From the NCBI RefSeq assembly GCF_900496995.4, contig NC_044030.1, positions 10,537,851-10,601,850 of the forward strand: DNA of 64,000 nt, given 5' to 3'. The position numbers and the translations under genes are program-made. Positions 11,861 through 24,600 of this stretch are shown here, piece by piece (positions within the stretch are counted from its first letter, which is position 1; each line of letters opens with the position of its first letter). Source of the DNA: Aquila chrysaetos chrysaetos (Eukaryota; Chordata; Aves; Accipitriformes; Accipitridae). The notes under the pieces were generated by a model. The model was not told the DNA's origin and did not search any database. It saw only the letters and a program-made list of their open reading frames with translations.

Positions 11861-12650
11861 ATGCCTCTGACTTCTGGGAGATTGTCCCACTGTCCCTGGA
11901 CAGTGCTTTAACAGAGCTCATGGGAGGACACCTATGACTCAAGAGCCAATACCAGCATTTCAACTCACACCACCAGGACATATCAGATTAAGAACAGGTA
12001 AGTGCAGCACACTACTCCTACAGGCTTTACGAAGGTGTAGGGACACTAATACCAGGTAATAGTCACCTTATTACCTCAGCTTTATACTGGCTTGAAACCC
12101 CTACCAAAAGGAACCTCATACAATACAGCCGCTGGCATGAGATGTCAGCTCAATCCAAATATGATTCAAAAGACTGGCATGCCCCAGAGGGATGAGGGCT
12201 TAAATTATGTGTCTACTTACATGCTAATTGAATTAACAAGGATTAAGCAGCTTCCAAGCTCCTGGACTAAGTAATGGCAAGTTAAAAGCCCTTCAGTAAC
12301 TGAAATCATCTGGAGGCAAATCAGGCAGCTTCAGTTCAAGCCAGGGATGCAGCAAGCAGAAGCTGATTACTCACTATGCAAGCCCTTTCTGAGGAAGTTG
12401 CTGCCACCCCTGTTCCCCACAGACACACACTCTTGCAATCTTTCCTCAGCTCCAGACTTCACTTTCAAGTAATACCAAATGTACTACAACAACAGACGGA
12501 TGACTTTTAGTTAAATCAGCAGTGGAACAAGATTTTAAGGGAAGAGTATTTCTGGTATTTCTGCAGTATGATAGTGAGCTGCCCAGCAAAATAAGTGCAC
12601 ACGTCATTTCAATGGCAAAGTCTGCAAAAAATGAAACTTTACATTCTAGG
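11861..12650. other. Gap between the convergent genes SLC46A2 and SNX30
   Basis: About 0.8 kb separates the predicted 3' ends of the two genes. I see no gene, RNA or repeat here, only short unsupported open frames. Confidence 0.55.
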
Positions 12651-15600
12651 TAAAGGAGTCATCTTTTAATACATTTATTGGTCCATTCCATTAAATTAAT
12701 TGAGGTAAACAAACAGTGCATTTTAAAAAATGTACACACTAATAGAGAATTACAAACAGTTTTACCTCAAAGTGTTTTTTTCCATTAATACTAGTTCCAT
12801 AGTAAACAATGCACAAAGTATATTTATACAGAGATATATGAAAGGGTATAGAAACATGCCAGCACCAGAAGGCAAGACAACATTTCCTAGCCTGCGAGTC
12901 TGAACAAGAGCACAGTTGCCAGATTTGGTCTAGTGCAGGAAACAAAAGCCTCCTTCCCATTTTTACATTGTTGACTAGCTAATTCACAGAGAGACAAATC
13001 TTTTCACAGCTTTCATTTTGGTTTTTAATGGTATGAACAGTGACTCTAGTTCTGGTAAGTGGGTTCACAGAGGCTGAAAGCAGAAGAGTCTGGATGATGA
13101 GCCAGCACCATTTTGGTCCCCAGTACTGACACCTTCAGCAAAGAAGGGGATGAGACCACCTCCACTCACAGCCAGCTTGCCTTCACCTGCATGACCCAAC
13201 TCTCCAAACCTTAAGAAGGGACAGAGGGATGCAGGCACAGAGGAAAAGAGAACAAGGATGGTGCTGTTTTATTTTCAAATACTAAAGACAAAAGCCCTTT
13301 GGCTGTTTGCTATCGTAAGACCGTCCCTCTGCGACCTGTCTCCCTGTGCAGTGCGGATGTGGCACTGGCCCCAACCCTGCTGCTTGACCTGAAGATAGGG
13401 ATTAATATCCCAGCAGCAGAGTTAAGGAAATGGTTTAGCTTCAAAGCATACAGTACCAAGGCCTTCAAAGTAGTCTAGGACAGCAAGTAGCCTTTAATGT
13501 TTTAGCATGTCACTTACAGAAGGGTAATCTACTTACGCCTTTTTGGAAAGTGCATTATTTTCTGCACAAGTACTGTGCCTTAGCCATGCAACCTTAAAAC
13601 TAGCCCAGTTCATTACTGGGTTCTTGTACAGGTTGGATACCGTGGCAAGACTCCAAAGTGCTAAGCATAGAATTAAGCATTGCCATTTTATTCCATAAAA
13701 TTGGTTAAACAGCACTCCCCAAAAGTTTAAAATGCAACATTCACACTGCCAGAAGGCAAGTTTATTCCTGTGATCCCCAGTTTTACTTTACAGTAAAAAA
13801 ACCCAAAACACAAACCTGGCAAGTAGTAGCAACTCCCCTACCTTAAAAAAAAAAAAAAAAAAGACCCCATTTTCCCTATTCATTGGTTGTTGTAGTAAAA
13901 GTTAATATACCAAGGGAAACACTGTTCTACCTTCAGAATTTAAGAAGGCTGAACATCTAATGAGCTAGTTTAGTCTATGCAATTTTGCTCAGTGGTTATC
14001 AGCACCAGGATTTTAACAGTCTGCAACTTTAATCATAATCAGTTAAATTGTGCAAGTTTTAACAAAAGCATGGCTCCTGTTAAAACACTGAACAGTCCCT
14101 GGTGGGCTGGGAAGGAATTCTTTGTACCTTGGCATCTGCAGGACTGACACCTGAAACAATATGCATCACAAACAGACTATGCAGAGCCACTGCTGCAAGG
14201 CTACCTCACAGTACCCCTGCAGTACCGTCTCTGCCACTCATGCTTGCAGATGTTTCTTTCTACCACTCATCCCACTACTCTGTCTTTAGCACAAGTGTCA
14301 GTATGACAAAAATCCAAGTAGGCTTCAATGAAGAATCCATAGTTTATTCTTTGATACAACTCACATCAGAAGAGTTCGTGTCTTTAGGGCTACACCTATT
14401 ACCTTTTCATTTTTCAATGGATACCTGAAAAAGCCATGATATTTCAACATCTATGTTTATTGCAAGAGTCAGAACCTGGTAAGAATACATATGAACAATG
14501 CACGGTTCGTTACCAAGCATGAAAACAAGATCTCAGTGCTTGGTTTATTGTGCTGGTGCCAGTTAAGAGAAGAAACAAACACCTCAGAAATTACACAGAA
14601 GTAACCAGGACAGCAGTGAATCATGCATCCTCTGAGAGGGAACTTGGTCTGGCTATGGATTATAAGGAAAACTGGGCTAATTTAAGGACTGTTGAAGGTG
14701 CTGCATGTTACATAGGCTTATAGAAAAAGTGCAACTACTTTTGACATCATTTTAGTGCATGTGCAGAGGGTGACCTTAAGTGACTGAACACTCAAGTTAC
14801 TCAAAGATGAAGCTTCTGCACTACTCCTGCTTCCCTTTACCAACACCTCTTACTTTTCACACTTAATGTTTGGGCCATCCAAAGGACAGCCTCTATCCTG
14901 TAAGGATTACAGGATAACATGTCAGAGTTTCACTAACAGTTCAGATCTTAACCTCTCACTAACAGCAGTTAAGTAAGTGCACTCTTTACAAGTGTCACTC
15001 TTTACATCTTACAGGAGTTTCCTGCTCTTTTGTAGTTCTCCTGTTTGGCACTGCTGCCCCACACCTCACAGCCTCTCCCACAGTTGCCTAGTGATTTACA
15101 ACAGCTCTTTATAAAGAGACTCCTCCGTAGGCCACAGGAGCTGAGAGACCCACCACTACACATCCTTACACTGCAGCAATTCTTACAGAGGACTCCTGTT
15201 TTGAGTGTTAAGGTTTGCTTCCCTTGTAGGGGCTTAAGAGGTTTTGGTGTTCCGGATCATTAAGAAATCCTATCAGTGGCCACAGCCTGAGGCACATGTT
15301 CCAACCTCTCCTCCAAATCAACTTGCAGGTGCCACAGAGCCATATACTCCAACAGGGAAGTGAAAAGCATGCCTGCCTTTCAACAGCTTAGCCAGAAAAG
15401 GATTTACCTGAATTTGAAACGTATTTTGGATGAGGACTAGTTTAAAAACTATGCTGCAGAATCTGTGGCATCAGCCTAAAGAAAATTTAAGCTGACCTTC
15501 AACAGCTCCACCCTCAATGGTTACATGTTGATTTGAACTCTACTTGGTACTCCCCACTATCCATTATGCTTCTCATGAACAGCTGTGATGTCAATTGCTA

Positions 15601-18600
15601 AATTCCCCACAACTAATACCCACTTCAGTTTGACATAAAACTAAGAGGGAACAGGACCTCAGTGTTGTAAGGCATCATACAAAACCTACTCAACTGTAGG
15701 AAAAAAACCCACCATCCTTTCTAGTAATCTTTCACTTCTTTTTTTTGACAAGGTGAAGGGAAGACTGTCTAAATATTAGTTCAAATTACATTTTGCTTGG
15801 CTCCCAGTGATGTTGCAGAGTCAACTACAAAATTCCATTTACCACACAGGAACCAGCTCAAAAAAGCATGTTTATCTCTGTTTGTGGGAAATAGGGAAGA
15901 CTGTTACCCTGAAGGTCAGACTGTTAAGGGTATGGAAGTGCTTATTTTAGAAGGGAGAGATTGAGGAAAACACTTGGTTACTGCTTCAGTATGATCCCTT
16001 TAAGCACTTCCCTTGCACCACAAGTAGTTTGTCATTCTGGACATAACAACAACTAAAAGCAGAGTTCTTATTTACACCAAATAAGTATATATTGACAAAC
16101 TGTGATCTTAAACCAAAAAGCATAGTTTGTTTAGTACCACAGAGTTGTCAATGGAGGCTAAGTCAAAAAGGAAGACCGCTTAAAATGTCTTAAACTTGAC
16201 TTTTGCACCCAGAGAGCATCATCTCATTAGCCTGACAGCTACCACATTGCTGCAATAACTCATCTTGACAGTTGCTACAAAGTCACCAAGCTTAGCAGGG
16301 GAGCCTCAGGTGTTTATGAAGAGATAAAAGTCCAAACCAGACTGGTACCTGGTAGGTCATCACAGAACACAGAAGTTGCACATACTCAATTACTGCTCAG
16401 ATTCTTCACAAGAATGTTGCCAGAGATAAGTAATGACTCAAGTTTAGCAGTAAGCACTCAGAATTATTTATACCACCAAATTCCAATATTACATTGATAT
16501 CAGCCCCAAACCCCCTCACTTAGGATGGTTAAAAAGGATTTATCCGCATGCTGTTAAACCAAGACTCTGGGACCCTGGAAATTGCAGCAGCATTCCTAAG
16601 GCCATTAACACCAAGCAGGCATTTACTTGAGGCAGGACTGCAAAAGAAAGGGAAAAAAGGGGCCTTGAAGAAGCAGTTACATTTCTAAAGGCCAATAACA
16701 ACTACTAAGAAAATACATCTGTACCAAAAGTAGACTTAAAAGACTTGCCATGTGGTTCAGTAGAGACAGGTATGAACACTACGTGTACCTAATAGGGTAG
16801 CCATCCACCCCCACCGACCTGTTTAAGGCAAGTTTCACACACAATGATGCTTGGTGTAAGAAAGCATTTGACACTTTTTGGCTTTTGGCTGCTGCAAAAA
16901 AAACATGGGGAGAGAAAGCAGAGTTCTACCTTTACTACAGCAGGCACCTAAGTGACCAAGCCCAAAGTGGCTCTAGTTCAGAAAAAAAACAAAACCCAGA
17001 AACATTTAAAGCATGGACCAAGAGAACTCTAACATGCAACTTCCAGAGCTAGCTTTAGAAAAAATACACTAAAGACTCACACTTGCTTCCACCATTCCCA
17101 TAAGCCTTGAAAGGCCACTGTTCAACTCACTCCCGCAGCTAAGCTGACTTTAATTCCCAAGTCAGTCACAAGTACACTTCAGCCAACTGACATTACTTCA
17201 TAATCACCAAGGTAAACAAAGATACTCAGTATGAACCAACAGCATGCCACACTCACAAAAACCACAGTTCATGCTTGCATCACAAGCTATCTGCAGGTGG
17301 TATTGGTATGTTCTGTCTAGGACCAGCCCAACTCCCACACAGAAAAGTCTCCAGAAACCATTTTATCCAGAGGGAGCATATGGGTGGTAGCAAACCAGAA
17401 AATACTCATTTCCAGCCTTTCCCTGTCCATCCAAAAAAAGGGATAAGGATTGGTTAGGGAGTACTGTATCATAGGAATAATTATAATTTTTTTTTTTAGC
17501 AAACAAAGCAGAATGGTAATAAAGATGTCATTTGGCACCTTGCAGTAGAGTTTTATTTTCATCTTTTCAGCGTTCCACTCATCAGTTCCTTCCAGACTAG
17601 AGAGGTAAGTTTTATCAAGATCCCCGTGCACTTTCACTATGAACCCCCAATCACTCCATAGGATAAAGAAGGAACCATTCAAGGTAACTCAAAAAGATGA
17701 AACATACCCCAGTTTTAACACAGAAAGTGAGGAAAAAAATTCAAATCGTTTTCAGAGCGTCTGTTCCAGCCTAAGTGCAGCTGGCATTTCAGTTAATTTG
17801 ACAAAAGGAGTCCTTCATACAGTTCCAGTATGTCTAGTGGTACTGAGCATCGAAGTGCTAGACTGTCCATGAAGGTACTTCTTATTTGGTCTCTGGCTTG
17901 TCTTGCAATAGTGGTATAATTGACTCCCACGCCGTAAGGCACTGAAGAAAGAAATAAAGATTTAAAAAATGGATTGTACACCAGTTCTTGTAACTTTTGT
18001 CCAACCCTTCCAGACCAACAGAATGCAAATTCAAGAAAGGCTAGCCAGGTCTTTATAGATTATTACTGAGGGGGAAAAATAACAGAATCTCAAGCAGCAA
18101 GAAAATGTTCAAAAAGAACAAAGACAACAAATTAAAGCTTTCCAAAGTTATCAGCTGGCCCAAGCCATTAAAAATCACCAGAATACCCAGGATTTCCAAG
18201 TATCAAGCTAGCTTCTAAACTGAACACCACAGCTTTCAGCTAGGCAGACAAACTGTTTCTAGTAGAAATCCACATCTTTGCGGTGTGACTGTGGGAGAGG
18301 GCTGATTTGGACACAATGGCAGCTATTATGGACAACCTCCAGCAAACTTATTTGAAAAACCCATGCATTTAGGCAAGGTAGTTCAGAGACACGGTGTACT
18401 CCATCCAGTACACCTCTGGGACTTGACTCCACTGCTTGATGAACTGGTAGGACCTGGTATAGCAAAATAAAAGTGGATCCTAGATTCTGGGTTATTAGAA
18501 AGTCACTCCAGGCTTTGGAGTCATTTCCCCAGACTCATATACTTACTCCAGTGCTGTGTTATCCTTAGTGTCTTTCAACCATGTACAGCCCAGAAGTCAA

Positions 18601-21600
18601 ACTTGGCAAATACAGACTGTGGAATACATATTATTAAACACTGGGAAGGGGCAAACTCATCACCAGCCCTTATACCCACAAGTCACTGTTGTCAAGCATC
18701 TTCCTTCTAATCTTGCTGATCATACTGCAGGTGAATAGAGTATTTCTAGTTGTGTATCCTGAAGCAATTAGGCACTTTCCTACCAAAAAGCTTCCTTGCT
18801 GCAACTAAGAGCAAAAGATGTACAGCAATTGCAGAGGCACTGCTGGATATTCAGTGGAGTCTTTAATACCCTCCTCCACAGCAGTCTCAGAAGAGAGAAG
18901 AGACCGGGGTGAAGGAAGTTCTGTGTGACTACTTATGAATTACTGACTAGAGACACTGGAAGGGGCAAAATAACTGCATATTAATATTACATGGAGAGGT
19001 AACCTAGCACAGGAAGAAGTTTTTAAAGTAGACGTGGAAGAAAGCAATAAGCAAGAAGATTAAGTATGTCACCATGCATAAGCCTAGTAGTGTCTAATGT
19101 ATCAACCACTTCATTGGGCAGCACTGTTCTAGCGTGAAGGAAAATGAGATTGGCAGCATATGCAGTTAAATGTCAAGGCCCTTTCACTTAAAAAAATAAA
19201 ATAAAATAAATGACACTGAATCTCAGGTACACATGCACCAACTGAAAAAGGGCAGAGGCACCTGACTAGGTATTTCCAGGACTAGCATATAAGGGACAGA
19301 ACTATGCACAAGAGGACAGAGATTAGAATAATTTATGCATATCAGGTGTAATCTGAATATGGATCCATGGATGTACATTAACCCATGTAGTTTGGCTCAT
19401 AAAAGGCAGAATCAAGAAATTTTCTAGTCTGGTAGTATTACTATAATATGCAATTTCGGTCTTTTTCATCCCCACTTCTGCTGCTCAGTAATTTGTTCAA
19501 TTAAAGAATGCAAGACAGACGAGAATCCAGGATGAAATGCTGTTACAGGGTTGCCTTGTGAAAGACTGCTAGTCTCACGCAGATCACTTCAGTGTGACCA
19601 GCAACTCAACAGATCACACTAAGCTGCTGACAAAGAGCAGCTTCCACAGCACTAGAGAACTGATTTAGATGTCCAAGATTCTTTTCTTCAAGACAGCGTG
19701 AAGATTTCCTGAAGAATTATCACCACCTCAGGGGAAAATGAACTACTCTTATTCCTGCCAATGCTCCAGCAGTGCCACGTACCTTCTCGTAGTACTGGAT
19801 GTTTTTATCTGCCATCCCCATGAGTAGCTGCCTAAAGTCTTGCCTTTTGTTGTTCTGCCATCTCTCCATATCTGCTTTCAGGTCAGCATTGAAACACTCC
19901 ACTCGATCTTGACATTTCTCAACATCTGTGGGTACCTGCAGCAAAAGAAATAAAGATTGAAACCATCACTGAGAGTGCTAGGCTGCTGAATTAGCTAAAA
20001 CCTCACTGAGGAAGCTACAGAGGAAAGGGTAAGTTAACAGCCCAGTAGTCATCCTGAATAAACTCTGTTATGGCTGCAGGGAGAAAAGCCCCAATTCGGT
20101 ATTAGTGAGGAGATGGGATTGCTTAATTTGTTCTCCGCTGTTTGAGGTGGTGGGCAGTTGTGCTTGTCCACCTCCATGCCAGATACAGAGGCAGACTGAG
20201 AAAGAGCTTGCTAGAGGCACATAAAGAGGAAACCATTTGGTCTAAGTACCGGTGCCTAGCTCAGTTCCTAGTTCTCAAACTGAGCAGCGTGACTACAGCT
20301 CCAGAGCGAGCTTTCTCTCCTCCTTCCCATTTAGAGTTGCACTAGTCATTTCCCAATTCACACTAGTGTGTATGAAACAACAAACATTTAGGTTTGTCCA
20401 AAGAGCTGGATAATAGACCTCAGTGTTATCTCTCAACCACAGTATACAAACAGCAGTGATCAGCTACGGTTGCAGAATAAAATTCCTAAGCCTCTACTCT
20501 CTAGCTTCCACTTTTAACCTTACAGGCTGCCTGAAAGAAAAAAATAATGTTAAGTGCAAAGCACTGATGATCATCACTGTGGATTGGCTCATGGGCCTTT
20601 GGGATCAACACTGGACATGTAATCACACACAAGCAATAGGAGAAAACTTGAAGGACAGCCTATTGCAAGCCTCGGTAGAGATTTAAATAGATTATGACAG
20701 TAGTCACCGGCCCAAGGTAGATGCACTTTAGGCCAAAGAAGTTGGTGTTCTTTGCTTATGTTTTAACTAACAACACGTATACCACCAGGCAACTACAGGA
20801 ACAACTTACAAACATTTCTTCAAGCAGGAAAGCCACAAACACCTTTATCTTCCTTCTCCTTGTGCTGCTTGGTCCACACAGACAGGAAGCCTGTAAGGAC
20901 ATGCAGACTAGGCCCATGACCTCAGAAGAGGAAAGCCCTGAGCTGTTCAAGACACCTGAAGCACATCCTTCATCCTCATGGGATTTGAGTACTCCTTTAT
21001 TCACACAACTGGATTTACCCTACAGGCAGCTTGGGGGTTCAGTAGTGTCCTAGTTTCAGCCGGGATAGAGTTAACTATCTTCCTAATACCTGGTACAGTG
21101 CTATGTTTTGAGTTCAGTATGTGAAGAATGTTGATAACACTGATGTTTGCAGTTGTTGCTAAGTAGTCTTTAGACTAAAGTAAAGGATTTTTCAGCTTCT
21201 CATGCCCAGCCAGCGAGAAAGCTGGAGGGGCACAGGACACAGCCAGGGCAGCTGACCCAAACTGGCCAACGTTGTATTCCATACCGTGTGACGTCACGTC
21301 TAGTATAGGAACCGGGGAGTCGGTGCAGGGAATCACCACTTGGGCTGGGTGTCGATCGGCAGGTGGTGAGCAATTGCACTGCGCATCATTTGTACATTCC
21401 AATCCTTTCATTATTGCTGTTGTCATTTTATTAGTGTTATCATTATCATTATTAGTTTCTTCTTTTCTGTTCTATTAAATTGTTCTTATCTCAACCCACA
21501 AGTTTTACTTCTTTTCCTGATTTTCTCCCCATCCCACTGGGTGTGGGGGGAGTGAGTGAGCGGCTGCGTGGTGCTTAGTTGCTGGCTGGGGTTAAACCAC

Positions 21601-24600
21601 CACAAGTAGCTACACACTTCCCCCGCCCTCTCTGAGCACTATACTTCTAGCTACAGAATCCAATCTGCTACAACTCCAGACATGGAGTTCTCTTGTAGGC
21701 TTCAGACAAGAACTACCAAGCCAGTGGCTAGGAAGTTTAGAAGATACTCCCCTCAAGGCAAGTATGCCCTGTGTCATATTTGTAAGTACTCTGCTATCTT
21801 AATGGGAAAGGGTAGGCTATCAAGAGAAAGAGTCATGAAGTCTGGAAGCAAAACCATGTAAGATTTCCCAATCCAATTAAGTTAGTTTCTAAGCACTCGC
21901 CAGCTTCCTGCTTCTTCTGCCAGGATCTGAAACCACAATGAAGCTATTAAAAAAAAAAAAAAAAAACAAAAAACAACCCACCATTCTTTCTCACAGCCAG
22001 TTCTCCTGCAGGTCAGGCCGAGAGGGTTGTATGAGTTCAGAGCTACAGGGACAATCCAGTGGTCAGCAAATGTGTCACATACACTCTAATTAAGGAACAA
22101 CAGCAATGAACTCCAGCTAAGTCTCCACAAGCATCATAAAAGCAGTGTCTACACATGCACCAGTCCTATTTGGGAGAGTAAATACCTTTCCTTCCAGAAC
22201 TGCAGCTTCCCAGAACACAAGTTGCAACTCAGTTGTCGAAACAAAATGTTAGGTTAATTAACAGCTTTTAAGCACTTTATATCTACTGCAAGGTTAATGA
22301 AAAGAGAGGTTCTAGTTCTAACATCAAATTTGGGCTTAAGTTAAAACATCAATGCTGATGTATCTGCTTTTACCAGTGCAGATATTCATTATTAGCTAGC
22401 AACTAGGAACTGAGAAGAAGGAAGATTGTACTTCAGGGGAAGTTGCTACTTTCTTAATGATGGCTGCTCTCAGCTGTTTGAATAGCTCAAAAAAACCAAA
22501 CGCCAAAATCACGTGATAACTGGCTCAAACTGCAATACACTCCGGAAGGGCCCATCACTATTTTAGTAAGCCAACTTAAACTGAGAAGAGATGAACATGT
22601 AGGCAAGAACTGAGCATAAAATTGTATATTCAGGAGTCTGGTCACCTCATTATATGATAATGTAAGTTCTGCACCTACATTTATTCCTCTTCACACAGTT
22701 CTTCAAAAGACCAGAGTGTACCAGAGTGTGTATGCTTCACATCTAGAATTTAGCATGGTCTAGTGCAGATGGCATTGCTTGCAGCATAAGCATGTCCACT
22801 TTTTCAGAACTCCTGTACAGCATCATTACCACGTAACAAATGGTCCTGAAGCACAACAAATACAACACTTATTAGGCAACTAATCTCTGTATATGATATT
22901 TCTACCTTCCTAGTTCTCTGGAAACATATACTGTTACAAGCCTTTTCTTTTTTCTGTAAATACACATGGTCATCTTCTACTTCAAGTTCTGCACTGCCAT
23001 ATTTACTGTTCCCACAGATCACCACACTGCAAAGCCTTAAGGCAGACAGAATAAATTCAGCCATCAGAGGTGGACTTCATCTCACCAAAGGGAAACAATG
23101 CCTGCACTTCACCACATTGGTTGGATTACTGCAAAACCAGCTCCAGCGTGGGTCAGAAATGGGTAAGAAGCACTTCACCACTGTACTTGTTAGAAATAGA
23201 AAGGCTGCAGACTCTGCACTAACACTGTTATGCTAGTGTTAAAAACCACTACACACACTGTGTTTTTCGTGTAAACTTCAGCACTCTTGAGCAGTATTTG
23301 CTGATAGACATTTACAGTAGCCCTACAAGCCTTCTGCATTTATAGGCCACCGAGTTATAAGCTGATCATCTCAATGTGAGCATGACCTAATGACACTGAC
23401 AGAGCTTTGTGAAGCCAATCTGATTATATGTACAGCGAGTCTCAGAATGCCCTCCAGGGGAAGAGATTAACAAGTAATGATAGGCCCTCATTTCATGATC
23501 CAAAAGTAGGCCTTTTTTCCCTTAAGGTTTGGGGGGCTTTTGGGTTTTGTTCTGGTTTTTTTTTAACATAATTCCTGCCAAATCAGCTAAATATGCCGAA
23601 AGGAACACAAATGCCGTTCACTGCATAACCCAGCTCACGACCCTCTGTCTGCTTTTAGGCAGGGAAGCCAGGAGACCTCACTGAATGTAAGATGTGGGGC
23701 TAGCCACAGCTCTGAGCTAACAGCTCTTACAGACGAGGACATTCCCTCCAGGTGGAACGATCTGAAAACCTTGAGCTAGTATTTTAAGAACATGCAAGGA
23801 GTTCTATTAGTTTGTTCAACTTCAACTTGTAAATGACACAAAAGACTTATCTTAGAAAAAAGGTACAAGGAGTTGCCAAAAGATATGCTTATACTCTGGA
23901 GAGGAGACATAAGTATTCAAAAAATTCTTAGACAGCTATTTAAGTGCCGTGCTTTACACAATAACCCCAGAGAGGTAAGATGCAAAAGCCTTTTAGCAGC
24001 TGAGACACTAGTAAAGTTCGGTGGTTCCGCTGCATCAAAACCTTGATAAAGTCAAATGCCTAAAAACCACAATTGGTTTGCTGAATATGCTAGATTTAGT
24101 TCCCTTCATCCTACATACAACTTGTTAGAATACCAGCTCATACAAACCTACACTGAGGAAGTAAGAGTACATACCATACCAGCCAGCAGTGGGGCAGGCA
24201 AAAGACCAAAATACAAGAGCACCACAAGATACCTAAGACACCACTATTTGTAGAGTCCACAACAAACACAAGATCAGAAAAATACTAGTTTGCATTTCTA
24301 TGCCCTGGTCCTCTTCAGCTTCTTAGATTCAAGACATTATGTGAACCTCCTGTAAGATTATTGTACAGGAGTCCTAATACTGGAAAGTAATCTATTAATT
24401 ATTAACACAAAGGGGAACCAAAAAGCCCCAAGCAGAGGAAGGGAACAAAACCTGTTGTCATTGTTGGTGAAAGTTGCAGTGATTTGAGAGAGGCCTCTTG
24501 CACATTGCTTCATGCAGAAAGCAGATGGCAGCACAAGCACGAGAGTTTACAGTTTTGCTTCTGCATGAAGCCCGGCCAAAAGCTGTCACCCAGTGACACC

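Larger units (their letters stand above)
12651..17881 (-). other. SNX30: SNX30 3' untranslated region (predicted, up to about 5.2 kb)
   Basis: The stretch between the SNX30 stop codon and the most distal sense-strand AATAAA contains no coding exon. Several AATAAA hexamers in the SNX30 sense lie inside it, at 17552-17557, 14544-14549, 14456-14461, 14343-14348, 13761-13766, 13687-13692 and 13268-13273. Shorter isoforms are therefore possible. An 18-base A run at 13845-13862 is a T run in the transcript. Open frames such as 17682-17317 on the minus strand lie wholly within this region and are not supported as genes. Confidence 0.6.

Noticed and set aside
17317..17682. Open frame of 121 codons on the minus strand downstream of the SNX30 stop
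   Set aside because: It falls in the predicted 3' UTR, after the conserved carboxyl terminus and TAA, with no related domain.
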